This document shows, piece by piece, positions 10,244-20,319 of a stretch of 64,000 nucleotides of DNA; positions within the stretch are counted from its first letter, which is position 1, and the number at the start of each line of letters is the position of its first letter. Both the position numbers and the translations under genes were made by a program. This DNA is from Pyrus communis (Eukaryota > Streptophyta > Magnoliopsida > Rosales > Rosaceae): NCBI RefSeq assembly GCF_963583255.1, contig NC_084807.1, positions 6,924,872-6,988,871 on the forward strand. The letters are read 5' to 3'. The notes under the pieces are model-generated. The model ran no database searches. It was not told the DNA's origin and was given only the letters and a program-made list of their open reading frames with translations.

Positions 10244-12874
10244 ATGACCCGTAGCTCACAACCTGTTCGTGAGCATATCTCCGACTTTGACGGTGATTTC
10301 GAGAGGACTTTGAGAAGGAAAAAGAAATCACAAGCATCTAATCCTCCTAGTCCCAAACCTGAGTTTAAAGAAGAAATACCAACCATGGCAGTGGACAATC
10401 GGACCATCAAGGAGCTTTCTGCCTCGGGTTTGGCCAATGCAGCCCCTCTTTGCATCCAATACCCCAATGCAGCCCCTGAAAAGACCGATGAGTTTGAACT
10501 TAAGTCTAGTTTATTACATCATATTCCTAAATTCCATGGGTTGTCCATGGAAGATCCTAACAAACATCTTAAGGAATTTGAAGTAGTTTGCTCAAGTATG
10601 ACACCCATCAACGTTGATGGGAGTATTTTGAAGACGAAGGCCTTTCCATTCTCACTTATGGACAAGGCCAAAGATTGGTTGTTTGAATTGTCCCCTGGAA
10701 CTGTCATTTCTTGGGAAAGTATGAAACGTGCATTCTTAGAGAAATTCTTTCCAACTGCAAAGATCATTCTCTTGAGGAAACGAATTAGTGGCATCCAACA
10801 AAATCAAGGTGAGTCGTTTCCATCTTATTATGAACGTTTTAAATCACTTGTTGCTTCATGTCCACAGCCCCAAATGAAGGAAGAGCTGCTCATTCAATAT
10901 TTCTACGAGGGACTCCTTCCCATGGAACGTCAAATGCTAGATGCTTCAGCGGGTGATGCATTAGTGGACAAGACTCTAGTGGATGCCAAAGATCTAATTG
11001 CCAACCGAGCACACAACGCTCAACAATATGAAGGTGTTGGACAAAGAGAGGGGCCACGACAACAAAGTGTGAATGAGGTAAGTGCAATTTCTGATATTCA
11101 GTCACAATTGGCTAATCTTACTTCTCTCGTGTCTCAGGTTGTCAAGGGGTCAAAACCACAAGAAAACCAAGTGTGTGGCGTGTGTTCAATGCAAGGGCAT
11201 CCATCCGAGACATGCCCTCAGTTGATAGAGAATGGAGGATGGGAATCTGCCAATGCCATGGGTTTTGGGAACCAAAATCAACCACGCCATGATCCATACT
11301 CTAATACCTACAATCCGGGGTGGAGGGACCATCCAAATTTCAAATGGCGGGATCCTCAACAACCCCAACAACAAGGAGGATTTAGGCAGCAACCACCGGG
11401 CTTTTATACAAAGCCATTCATCCCTAATCAAAACCAAGTGCAATCTGCCCCAACAACCTCAGGTATGTCTTTGGATAATGATCAACTTGTTAAGTTACTT
11501 ACTACTTTAACGCAGGAAGTACAAACTCAAAATAAGGAGAGACAATTCCAAAACACGAGGGTGGATAATTTGGAGAAGCAAATGGGTCAAATTGCCGAGT
11601 TTATGGGGCAAATTAGAGAACAAGGTAAATTGCCTAGTTCAACCGTTATGAACCCGAAGGGAGGATTTGAAACCGCTAAGGCCATCATGTTGAGAAGTGG
11701 TAAACAGGTTAGAACGGACTCAAATACACCCAAATCAAGTCAAGACGATGAGGACAAGTTGCTGCAAGAAGAAGCACAGGGAGCAAAGCCCACGACCAAG
11801 GATGACCAAACCTTGCCGAATTCATCTAGTCCTCCTAAATCGTCCCAAACCACCAAGGTAAGTCCCAATTTGACTTTTTCTAGTTCTATTCCACTAAATG
11901 TGCCCTTTCCTAGCAGGTTTAGGCAATCAAAGAAGAAAGAAGCCGAGAAGGACATTCTAGAGACCTTTTGGAAAGTTCAAGTCAATATCCCGCTCCTTGA
12001 TGCGATTAAGCAAGTCCCGAGGTATGCTAAGTTTTTAAAAGAACTTTGTACAACAAGGAGAAGGATTTCAAACAAAGAGGTGATTCAAGTAAGTGAAAAT
12101 GTCTCTGCTGTGTTACAAAGGAAATTACCCCCTAAATGCAAAGATCCGGGTAGTTTTACAATTCCGTGCGTTATTGGTAATACTAAGTTTGAACAATGCA
12201 TGTTAGACTTAGGGGCTTCGATTAACGTTATGCCATACTCTATTTATGCATCTATGAACTTAGGTGAGCTTAAAAATGATGGTGTGATAATTCAATTAGC
12301 CGATCGTTCTAATGCATATCCAAAGGGTGTTTTGGAAGATGTTTTGGTACAGGTTGGTGACTTGATTTTTCCAGCGGACTTCTACGTGCTTGACATGGAG
12401 GATTCACCCCATTCCACCCCATTACCAATTCTATTAGGGAGGCCCTTCATGAAAACAGCCCGCACCAAGATAGATGTGTTTAAAGGAACTTTAACGATGG
12501 AATTTGATGGGGAAGTCATTGATTTCAATCTTTCTGAAAGTATTAAATTTCCTAAGGAAGATCATTCTTGCTTTTCTATTGATATAATTGATGATTTGGC
12601 ACAGGAATTTTTCGATTCTTTGGGGAAGGATACACTTGAAACAACAATTGCACAAGGAATTGGGCAAACAGCTGGTTTAGCCGTACCTAGAAATGTGGAG
12701 GAGGCCGAGATAGTGGCTGCCCTTGAGTCACTACCTCAACACCATGGTAAGCCTTCCAACCCAATTTCAATTTCCATTTCAACTAATAGGTTGTTACCTT
12801 CTTTGGTGCAGGTACCCAATCAATTTCAAGGAGCATACAGTGGAGGACATACCCCTCCATACAGTGGGCTCTAA
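10244..12874 (+). CDS. Athila-type Gag-protease polyprotein (876 aa, intact)
   Basis: An unbroken ORF beginning with MTRSSQPVREH, about 190 bp after the primer site. Residues 80-265 form a retrotransposon Gag domain: WESMKRAFLEKFFP near 158, then FPSYYERFKSLVASCP. A CCHC zinc knuckle follows (C311, C314, H319, C324). A Gln/Asn-rich linker leads to a retropepsin-like aspartic protease with active site DLGAS at D655, followed by ILLGRPFMKTA near 735. DLGA instead of DSGA is usual in plant Athila proteases. Gag packages the RNA and the protease would cut the polyprotein. The frame ends 140 residues after the protease, without RT. An intact ORF plus near-identical LTRs suggests recent function. 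Start choice: the first ATG after the leader that opens the conserved N-terminus. Confidence 0.9.
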   Translation: MTRSSQPVREHISDFDGDFERTLRRKKKSQASNPPSPKPEFKEEIPTMAVDNRTIKELSASGLANAAPLCIQYPNAAPEKTDEFELKSSLLHHIPKFHGLSMEDPNKHLKEFEVVCSSMTPINVDGSILKTKAFPFSLMDKAKDWLFELSPGTVISWESMKRAFLEKFFPTAKIILLRKRISGIQQNQGESFPSYYERFKSLVASCPQPQMKEELLIQYFYEGLLPMERQMLDASAGDALVDKTLVDAKDLIANRAHNAQQYEGVGQREGPRQQSVNEVSAISDIQSQLANLTSLVSQVVKGSKPQENQVCGVCSMQGHPSETCPQLIENGGWESANAMGFGNQNQPRHDPYSNTYNPGWRDHPNFKWRDPQQPQQQGGFRQQPPGFYTKPFIPNQNQVQSAPTTSGMSLDNDQLVKLLTTLTQEVQTQNKERQFQNTRVDNLEKQMGQIAEFMGQIREQGKLPSSTVMNPKGGFETAKAIMLRSGKQVRTDSNTPKSSQDDEDKLLQEEAQGAKPTTKDDQTLPNSSSPPKSSQTTKVSPNLTFSSSIPLNVPFPSRFRQSKKKEAEKDILETFWKVQVNIPLLDAIKQVPRYAKFLKELCTTRRRISNKEVIQVSENVSAVLQRKLPPKCKDPGSFTIPCVIGNTKFEQCMLDLGASINVMPYSIYASMNLGELKNDGVIIQLADRSNAYPKGVLEDVLVQVGDLIFPADFYVLDMEDSPHSTPLPILLGRPFMKTARTKIDVFKGTLTMEFDGEVIDFNLSESIKFPKEDHSCFSIDIIDDLAQEFFDSLGKDTLETTIAQGIGQTAGLAVPRNVEEAEIVAALESLPQHHGKPSNPISISISTNRLLPSLVQVPNQFQGAYSGGHTPPYSGL

Positions 12875-12965
12875 GTAAGAAATGAAGGTTTCGTCCGGCT
12901 GCAAGACGTAAAAGAAAGCGCTACTTGGAAGGCAACCCATGCATTCAACAAAGGAAGACTTAGAA

Positions 12966-13113
12966 AGCACTCCAATTCCAAACTTGCATTCCTAAACTTT
13001 TGTCTTTGTTGTTATTTCATTTCTGCCATGTTAGGTTGTTTAGTTGTTGTTTTGTTTGTTTGTTTGTTAATTATGTGAGTCTATGATTGGAACATTGAGA
13101 AAATGCTTGATTT
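12966..13113 (+). repeat. Athila 3'-region segment, copy A (flanks the antisense insert)
   Basis: Aligns with 15045-15190 over about 147 bp. Shared blocks are CCTAAAC, CTTTGTT, TTCTGCCATGTT, GAGTCTATG-like, and AACATTGAG followed by TTGATTT. It sits on the left side of the antisense-ORF segment and diverges clearly from copy B, so the duplication is much older than the LTR pair suggests. Confidence 0.7.
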
Positions 13114-13151
13114 GTTGATAGGCACGGCTAAAACAAAGAAAGATGGAGCTT

Positions 13152-13838
13152 TCACAAAGGTCGTTTACTTGAAGCCCCACTACTTGGGAAAACTACAGGA
13201 GCGGAAGGCATAGGAGCGGAAGGCATAGGAGCGGAAGGCATCGAAGCGGGAGGCATCGGAGCAGAAGGCATCGGAGCTAGAGCATTCCAGGCCTCAATAC
13301 TTGGCCAAGCACTGGATGACCCAGGAAAAAGGTGCCTCTGGAGATAAGCCGCAAACCTTTGACGGTCACTTTGAATTCGACCCTCAGATTCTTGCAGCTC
13401 ATCAAGCTTCCTCTTCATGCCCGACGAATAGTTATTTGCAAGCACATGCAAACTTTTATTCTCGTACTTAAGCTGCTGGATCTCCTGCTTAAGACTTTCC
13501 ACCTCTGCCATCAACGATTCCACTTGGCGGGACCGAGCAAGCAGGCGTTGGCCCATGTTGGACACAGAGCTTGCACACTGAACACTAAGTGCGAGGGACT
13601 CTTGAACGGCCAACTCATCGGACCGTCCTGACAGCAGCCTACTATCTTTTGGAGCGAGGAGGTTCCTAGCTACTATTGTAGCTGTTGTGGCGTCCTGCAT
13701 CACGGAGTCTTCACCTGTAAGAAGACCGTTAGAAGATAAAAAAGAAGGGCGCCATACATTACCTTGACGGGGCGCAACCGGATCGCTGCTGAGACTCAAA
13801 TCTAAGCTAAGGTTCGATGAGTTTGCCATTTTTTTCAA
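13152..13838 (-). CDS. Antisense coiled-coil ORF inside Athila-like element (228 aa)
   Basis: A clean ORF on the strand opposite to gag. The N-terminus (MKKMANSSNLSLDLSLSSD) is Ser/Leu/Asp-rich. Residues 55-85 contain a charged segment (NLLAPKDSRLLSGRSDE). Residues 95-160 look like a continuous coiled coil (VESLMAEVESLKQEIQQL, then ENKSLHVLANN). Residue 165 onward carries HLFPGSSSAWPS. The C-terminus is a run of five-residue MPSAP-type repeats. There is no transmembrane or catalytic motif. An inner start at residue 4 (MANSS) is also possible. I do not know its function; a structural or accessory role is a guess. Antisense extra ORFs are known from several plant Ty3/gypsy lineages. A TATA-like motif lies 0.5 kb upstream on the same strand. 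Confidence 0.65.
   Translation of the reverse strand: MKKMANSSNLSLDLSLSSDPVAPRQGNVWRPSFLSSNGLLTGEDSVMQDATTATIVARNLLAPKDSRLLSGRSDELAVQESLALSVQCASSVSNMGQRLLARSRQVESLMAEVESLKQEIQQLKYENKSLHVLANNYSSGMKRKLDELQESEGRIQSDRQRFAAYLQRHLFPGSSSAWPSIEAWNALAPMPSAPMPPASMPSAPMPSAPMPSAPVVFPSSGASSKRPL
13198..13274. repeat. 15-bp tandem repeat encoding MPSAP units
   Basis: Five units of GGAGCGGAAGGCATA-type sequence. Being 15 bp long the repeat keeps the antisense frame open and produces the Met-Pro-Ser-Ala-Pro tail of the 228-residue protein. Confidence 0.9.
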
Positions 13839-14007
13839 AGGTGTTCAATGAGAAGGGGTGGATGGAGTTAATTCTCAAAGGGCCGGAGTCGATTTTCAAG
13901 AATGGGAAATCTTCAGAGTGTGTTTGTGGCGGTGATCGATACCTCAATAAGAAGCCAAGGCGACGCGTCCACCGATTAAAAAAAAAGCTGGAATTTCCGG
14001 CGTAATT

Positions 14008-14183
14008 TAGGCGACGCTTTCTCGGCTTTTCAGAGGACGTGTTCAACTTTGTCAAAAGAATTCTTCTTTTCAGAAAACACGTGGAGGCCATCATCGCAAC
14101 TACACGTCTTTAGCCGACAAGCGCAAAGTTCGGCGACGCTTTCTCTGCTTTTCAGAAAACGCGTGCAGCTTTGTTAAAAGGAG
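14008..14183. repeat. Two spaced copies of a 50-bp motif upstream of the antisense ORF
   Basis: The motif GGCGACGCTTTCTC(G/T)GCTTTTCAGA with following ACGYGT occurs at 14008-14060 and 14130-14183. It lies in the presumed 5' leader of the antisense transcript and might be regulatory. The spacing is about 122 bp. Confidence 0.6.
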
Positions 14184-14330
14184 CCGCATCCGCACTACTA
14201 CGTGTCGTTCAGAAATCGGAGGGGCGTCTGCTCAGAAATCGAAGAGGCGCCACTATTTCAAAAAGCCGGATTTGCGGGATCAAAACGTTTGTCGACGAGG
14301 GTAAAAGAACAGTACCACCACTTGATATTA

Positions 14331-14342
14331 TCTCTATATATG
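14331..14342 (-). promoter_or_regulatory. Possible TATA box for antisense transcript
   Basis: CATATATAGAGA on the minus strand, about 490 bp upstream of the antisense start codon. Fits a plant TATA box by sequence only; no start site can be shown. Confidence 0.35.
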
Positions 14343-14370
14343 TCGACCTTCATCTTTTATGGTAAGGCAA

Positions 14371-15044
14371 ACCTGAACAAAATGCCCAACTCTTTCTCAC
14401 CTCTGAGGCCGCAAAGCCTTTCGAAATACTCATTTTTTTCTTCTTCCCCAAAGATGATACCAGATGCCTGGAGTACAGATGACCTAGGAGGAAACAGTAC
14501 AACAAATACATGTGCTGATTCATTCACCGCTTCTTCAAAAGCAAAGGTATCTCATATCATCAAGGTCAAAAGCAAAAGTATCTCATATCATGCTCTTTCC
14601 CTGTCTTTTTCTTTGTCCTTGTTCTTACTCGCATGGCAAAGTGAAAGAAGCAATCAGCCGGCACTTGGAGTCAGTCTTTCGATCTGGAACCAACTGCCTG
14701 GAATCTATTCCTGGTTGCTTACCTAGCGTTGCTCTCGAGTAGTCATCTTCAACGGAGCAAGTAAGGCAAGTGAAAATGATACATTGAAGCATGTGGAGAC
14801 AAGGAACAACTGCATATGCTGAGCTATCCTCTAACCCTCTTCAATACGAATTGGAAAGATTGAACAAAGAAACAGATAAAAGGAGGAAGCTCAGACCTTC
14901 GGGGAAGACCAAAAGAATCCTGCTGCCCAGTTCAAGAAGTAGCACAAAGGAAAATCAACGATGGGCAGAAACCAGTTCAAGAGTAAGCCTGTGGAATCAC
15001 AAAGATCAAAGCCTCAATGAAATCACCAAGGAGAAGAGGGAATT
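14371..15044 (+). other. Tat-like sequence captured inside Athila-like element
   Basis: The stretch near 14890-14935 (CAGACCTTCGGGG, AAGAATCCT, GCCCAGTTCAAGA) matches 27432-27475 of the Tat-like element at about 90 percent over 43 bp. Further matches follow (AAAATCAACGAT, GAAACCAG). Two adjacent copies of AAAGYATCTCATATCAT lie near 14544 and 14574. This segment does not look Athila-derived and probably came with the antisense ORF from a Tat-type element. Confidence 0.5.
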
Positions 15045-15190
15045 TACACTCCATAACCAGATTTGCGTCCCTAAACTCTTCTCTTTGTTAATTACATTCT
15101 GCCATGTTTAGTATGTTTAGTTGCTTTTTGTGTGTTTACTTATGTTTTGTGTGAATCTATGCTTAAAACATTGAGGACAATGTTTGATTT
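15045..15190 (+). repeat. Athila 3'-region segment, copy B
   Basis: Partner of 12966-13113. It is followed directly by AAGTGTGGGGGGG, a polypurine motif like the one in front of the 3' LTR. This copy therefore looks like the native Athila 3' region. Confidence 0.7.
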
Positions 15191-16883
15191 AAGTGTGGGG
15201 GGGCAACTAAGTATATTTGATGCAAATTCGTGGGATTTTATCACCCATAACTTCAAATGTTGTTCCTTGCTGTTTTAAGGTGTTTTTAAGTTGTTTTAGA
15301 GTGTTTTAGTATGTTTTGTTTTTATAACTCCGAAAATCACATAAAAATTTGAAAAACATGTTTTAAAAAGCCTAAAAAGAGTGTTTTGAGTCGTTTTTGT
15401 GTGTTTGTGTCTTAGGGTACCTTCCAACAAAATGACATGGATTTGGTTTGTAATTGCATGACTGTTAAAGAGAGTTATAAACATGGATGAAAGTTTGATT
15501 TACTCTTGGTATATGCTTAGTTATGGTTATAATGTATGACTTCACATGCAATCATAAAAGAAAAATTCGTTTCTGTAACATGCTTGAAGGAAGGAACTCA
15601 AACAAACGCTACAACCCTGTGAGACTCGAGCCATTACCTTCTTTGGAGAGTTATTTTCTGTGATTCTTTGTTTTCTAAAGTTGTTGCATGATCTCATTAT
15701 TCCTTGCTTGGTTGCTACTTAGAATGCAATTGTATCATGATAGAACTAAATGCTAGAACTTATATCCGTTTTATTCAAAGCATGACATTGAATTGCATAA
15801 CATATATCAAGATGAAGTTGTGTAGTTGCCACCATAGCCAAATAGCCTTACTTCCCATATTTCGTATATATTAGTTTTAACCCTGTTGAGCCTCGTTTAG
15901 CCTATTTTCTTTGCTAACCACATCACTCCTCACCTAGCCTAGATTAGGACCATCCGTACCCTTGTGCTTGAAGCATAGTAAGCATGACGGATAATGAATC
16001 CCTTTTGATTAATATGTTGCAGAAAATAAGTGTGGGGGAAGGGATTTTTGTGTGTATGTATGTGCCTAAGTCTTAAAGGAGGCACGGGAAAAAAGAAAAA
16101 AAAAATGTGAGAAAAAGAAGAAGAAAAGAAAGAAAAAAAGAGTGAAAATAAGTGAGAATGGACTCACAAGTGTGATTGTTGAAGAAAGGGCCCAAAAAGT
16201 TTGAATATGGCCCTAAGTTTTGTGACTTCCCCTTGGGTGTTCAAAGTTGACTTCTGCGTTCTAAAAGGAATTCTAAGTACCTAATTCAATACTTTGCTCA
16301 CTATTGCTTTAAGAATGTTTGTTTATCCTTCACCTTTCATTGTTAGCCAATACCCTAGCCCCGTTACAACCCTTTGACTTCTATCTTGATTGTTATGTGT
16401 TTCAATATGCGGAGTTTAAAGTGGGTTTGAGCTTATGGTATCCTTGGTTCTCGCGTCTAAGTAGTGGCATTCCATTCATGAGATCATATATATACATGTT
16501 AATAATTCTAGAAAATGCTTTCCTTGTTATAACATATGTGAGTGTTCGTCTACATGTTTACATCAATCTTCTCACATATACCTAGTGTAGGGAGTGTAGT
16601 CAGAAAATCTGTGTGAAAAACGAGTGCATATCTTGTAAGGATTTGAGCAAATTCTCTAAGGCATGTTACTACATTCAAAACATGGTTTTAAATGCTTAAT
16701 TGTGAAATAATATGTGGTGACTATGATTAAGAATGTACTTAAGTGTAAAGATAACCAAAATCTATGGGAATGATGATTTTTAACTTGTCATGTGCATTGG
16801 AAATCCCTGAGGCAACGTTGGAAGGTTTAAGATTGTCTTTGGTTCGTTTTGTTTTTCTGTTTTGCTCGAGGACTAGCAAAAGC
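15191..16883 (+). other. Athila-like 3' non-coding region
   Basis: No ORF of note and no env-like gene. It holds two extra polypurine motifs (AAGTGTGGGG near 15191 and 16027) and a 60-base purine-rich tract (about 16083-16143, mainly AAAG units), as is common before Athila 3' LTRs. Confidence 0.6.
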
Positions 16884-16899
16884 TAAGTGTGGGGGTATT
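16884..16899 (+). other. Polypurine tract before Athila-like 3' LTR
   Basis: AAGTGTGGGGGTATTT directly precedes the TG start of the 3' LTR. Likely primer for plus-strand DNA synthesis. Confidence 0.75.
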
Positions 16900-18913
16900 T
16901 GATAGGAGCATATTCATGCGACTTAAATGGCTTGTTCTCGTACATTTACGTTATGTTTCTTTAGTTATTTTAGTCCTTTATGCTTCTTTTGTGTGTTTTC
17001 AGGATCGAAAGACGTGTTTTGACGAAAGGATGCATTGTGGAGTGTTTTGGGGCCTTTTGGAGCACTATTGGGCTAAGGATGGATAGCTTATGCTTGGAGC
17101 CCAAGTGTTGGATGAAATTGAAGGCCTTGTATGCACTTGAGGACACAAAACAATGGCCCTAACCCAATTACATAACACCTTGCCATGGGCTTAACACAAA
17201 CACCATTCCTTGCCATGCAAGGGGGAGCAATTTGGGTCCATTTTATGCACTTAAACCTTAGCCCAATTCCACACCATTGCAGCCAAATCCATTCTTTGCC
17301 ATGCACATTCACCACCAATTCAACCACATGCACTTATTCCTCCATCGTTGCACAACATTGCAGCCACATGCACCAAAAACACCCAATGCCGTGCACTTCC
17401 CTTGCCATTTTCAGCCATCACACTTCATCATTGCAGCCACCATTCACCCTAGTTGTCAATCACATACTTTCCCATTGTATAATACATCCACATGCATCTT
17501 TAACCAACAAACATTGCAGCCACAACACTCAAACACACTCAATGCCGTGGGGTACCATGCAATTCCAGCAATTCCAGCTTTCCAACCTAGCCACATTCAC
17601 ATGCATTCACTCATAATCATTCACCAAACTTGCAGCCACATTTCCACCTATTCCTAGCTGTCATGTTCCCTCTCATTTACCTATAAATAAGCATGCATTG
17701 CAGCCACAATTCATTGATTCCATTCACAACACAACACACAACACAAACATCACATCTTTGCCGTGCATCACCTTCCATTTCTGTGCAGTTTTTCTCCTCC
17801 ATTGCAGCCACTATCCAACCACTTCCCATCCCTCCAAAACACTTCACATAATCCCTAAACATCTCCTTAGACCTTGTGCTACATCAACGAGGAAGATAAG
17901 AGGGCCTAAACGTTCATACAATTCAAGTTTGAGTTGTTGGAATGTTTAGGTGTTTCTTTGATTTCAATGTTTCATTTTAATTTTCTTTGTTTTGTACGTA
18001 TGAGGAACTAAACCCCCTTTAGCTAGGGGGTGATTCGAAACTATGTTTATGCTTTCAATATGAATTGATTACCTTTGGTTGGAATTTCATAAGTTATGAA
18101 TTCAATTTGTTTAACCATTTGATTGATAACTTATTTATGTATGTTTATTGAGAGTGCACGCTTAATCTTCATGCATGAATATGACGCTAGAATATAAGTG
18201 AGTTTCACCTAATCGTTACGAACTTATATTCACAAGTAGTGAAGGTTGCTTATAAACAATCGCGTTAAATGAATTCTTGGCACTAGTTTCATGCTCATCA
18301 TAGTAACGAATGCCTCGTCAACACTTATAGTTTTCATGATGCTTAATGATCTTTGATTGTATCTTTATTGTGCTTTTCACGTAAAGGACTTTCGAAGAAT
18401 GTTGTGAATTTCGTTGCGCAAACCCATCCAATTCATTAACTTAAGGAAAACTTGACGGTTAATTTAAGCGGACCTAATTAACCCGGAGTGTTGAGTTTCA
18501 TAATTTATCGAAAGACCAACTGAAAATCATTTTGTATGCAAGTGTAACATGTGTGGAGAAGAACCCCTTGGCTATTCCATCATCCATATTTCCATCACAT
18601 TCATATTTACGTTTTGCCCTTAATTATAATCTTTCCATTTAATTTAATCTTGCCCAAACACATTTCCCCCATATTTCGTTGAGTCTTAATCATTCGTATT
18701 TGTTTTATTTTTGTGTTTTAAGTATTTGGAGTCTTGTGTACTTGTTTTGAATTCTTGTTAAGTAAGTTAAGTGTTTTAAAAGTTAGTTTTATTTATTTGA
18801 GTCAAGTGTTTAAGCACCCCTAGTTAATCCCCGGTTAGAACGATCCCTACTTACATCATTACTACAATTGTCACAAATAGGGTTTAATTTGTGTACGTAT
18901 AAATCTCGTATCA
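16900..18913 (+). repeat. 3' LTR of Athila-like element
   Basis: 2014 bp. Differs from the 5' LTR at three positions seen by line comparison (near 16930, 17418 and 18393) and by one missing A near 18903. TATA box copy at 17682-17689. Confidence 0.95.
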
Positions 18914-19070
18914 CGATCATGACGTTGAGTACAATCTAATTACATTAGCGAGAAAATTAATTTAAAACTACATGTGTGCATCCACGTCACTAAGTCGACG
19001 AGGACAATATCGTCAATTTACACACTAGGGGAGAATATATATATAAAATAATTTGGGACGGGTTGTCACA
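18914..19070 (-). repeat. Chromovirus left (3') LTR, second part
   Basis: Continues the left LTR after the Athila-like insertion, and its first five bases (CGATC) are the target duplication. It matches 37236-37392 of the right LTR and ends at GTTGTCACA, the LTR start on the minus strand. Just outside (19071-19086) the minus strand reads CTTAATGAAGGTAGAC, a weak polypurine tract. Confidence 0.85.
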
Positions 19071-19127
19071 GTCTACCTTCATTAAGAAAATTTCATCCTC
19101 GAAATTTCTACATGTTAACACGTCAAT

Positions 19128-20300
19128 AATCCAAGAACAGACGTGGATACGAGTCTCGCATGCGCTCTTCAGTTTCCCAGGTGGCCTCATCGACTGAATG
19201 GTTCCTCCACAAAACTTTCACCATACGAACAGTCTTGTTCGGAGAACCTTATCTTTCCAGTCCAAGATCGTCACCGGATCCTCATTGTCGGTCAAATCCG
19301 GGTTAATCTCCAGTGGTTGAGGATGAATTACATGCGATTGATTAGAGACATAATGATGAAGCATAAACACATGGAAAATGTCATGTACCTTTGATAGCTT
19401 TGGAGGTAGCTTATGTCTATAGGCAACTTCACCAAATCGCTCGGTGATCTGATACGGTCTAATATACTGAGAACTTAACTTACCTTTCTTACCGAACCTT
19501 ACTACGCCTTTCCACGGAGATAACTTCAGGAATACCCAATCTTCAACTTTATATACTCTGTTAGTGGCATTTTTATCAGCAGTACTCTTCTGTCGATCCT
19601 GGGCCACTTTCAAATTAGCTTTAATCACCTGAATATTCTGTGTAGTCTCATCTACAATCTCAAGGGCCCATTAGCACTTTTTCGCCAACTTTAGACCAAC
19701 ATAACAGGGTACGACATGGTTTACCATAAAGTGCCTCAAAAGGTGACATGCCAATGCTAGAATGATAGATGTTATTATAAGAAAACTTAATCAAAGCTAA
19801 ACGCTTATGCCAAACGTCTCTAAACTGCAAAACTGAGGATCTCAACATATCTTCCAGTGTCTGAATGGTTCTCTCAGATTGTCCATCCGTCTGTGGGTGA
19901 TAAGATGTGTTGTAGAGCAATCTCGAATTGAGATCTTCCTGGAAAGCTACCCAAAATTTAGAAGTGAATTTGGGATCCCGATAAAAAATGATACTAACAG
20001 GAACACCATGATATTTGACAATTTTCAAAATGAACCGTTCTGCCAACTGACTCAACGAGTAATTTTCTCGAACCGGTATAAAGTGTGCTGACTTGGTGAG
20101 TCAATTAACTATCACCCAAATACCATCATAACCATTTCGCATACAAGGAAGTTTGTAGATGAAATCTATGGTAATATCCTCCCATTTCCACTGAGGTACG
20201 GGAAGTGGTTGTAATAACCCAAAAGGTTTCTTCCTTTTTGCCTTGACTTGCTGACAAACTGCACAATGACTCACATACTCAGAAATTTCCCTTTTCATAC
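19128..20300 (-). pseudogene. Chromovirus integrase with C-terminal chromodomain (broken)
   Basis: Minus-strand order: an HHCC zinc region ending CAVCQQVKAKR near 20240; the first catalytic Asp region (ITIDFIYKLP) near 20160; the second and third catalytic region with HPQTDGQSERTIQTLEDMLR near 19880; the integrase C-terminus (GRVYKVEDWVFLKLSPW-like) near 19540; then HDIFHVFMLHHY. The chromodomain follows at about 19130-19240 (VRMVKVLWRNHSVDEATWE). It is separated from the integrase frame by a 1-bp frameshift near 19238. Other breaks lie near 19640 and 20090. A chromodomain after integrase is the defining mark of chromoviruses and guides insertion to chromatin in intact relatives. Confidence 0.85.
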
Positions 20301-20319
20301 TCGACCAATAATAGAAAGG

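Larger units (their letters stand above)
8019..18913 (+). mobile_element. Non-autonomous Athila-like LTR retrotransposon with Gag-protease and an antisense ORF
   Basis: 10,895 bp, flanked by a perfect 5-bp target duplication CGATC (8014-8018 and 18914-18918). LTRs are 8019-10033 and 16900-18913. Each begins TGATAGGAGC and ends CGTATCA, and only three substitutions and one 1-bp indel were seen between them, so the insertion is recent. The primer site is tRNA-Asp type, the Athila hallmark. The internal region carries one intact Gag-protease ORF but no RT, RNase H, integrase or env-like gene. A segment with an antisense ORF takes their place. It sits in the left LTR of the older chromovirus. Movement probably needed enzymes from a full Athila relative. 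Confidence 0.9.

Noticed and set aside
10519..11443. Minus-strand ORFs opposite gag
   Set aside because: Shadows of the intact Gag-protease frame; no domain and no upstream signals.
14202..14742. Plus-strand ORF of 174 codons in the Athila-like element
   Set aside because: Overlaps other open frames and the presumed leader of the antisense ORF; low-complexity Ser/Leu/Phe stretches and no domain.
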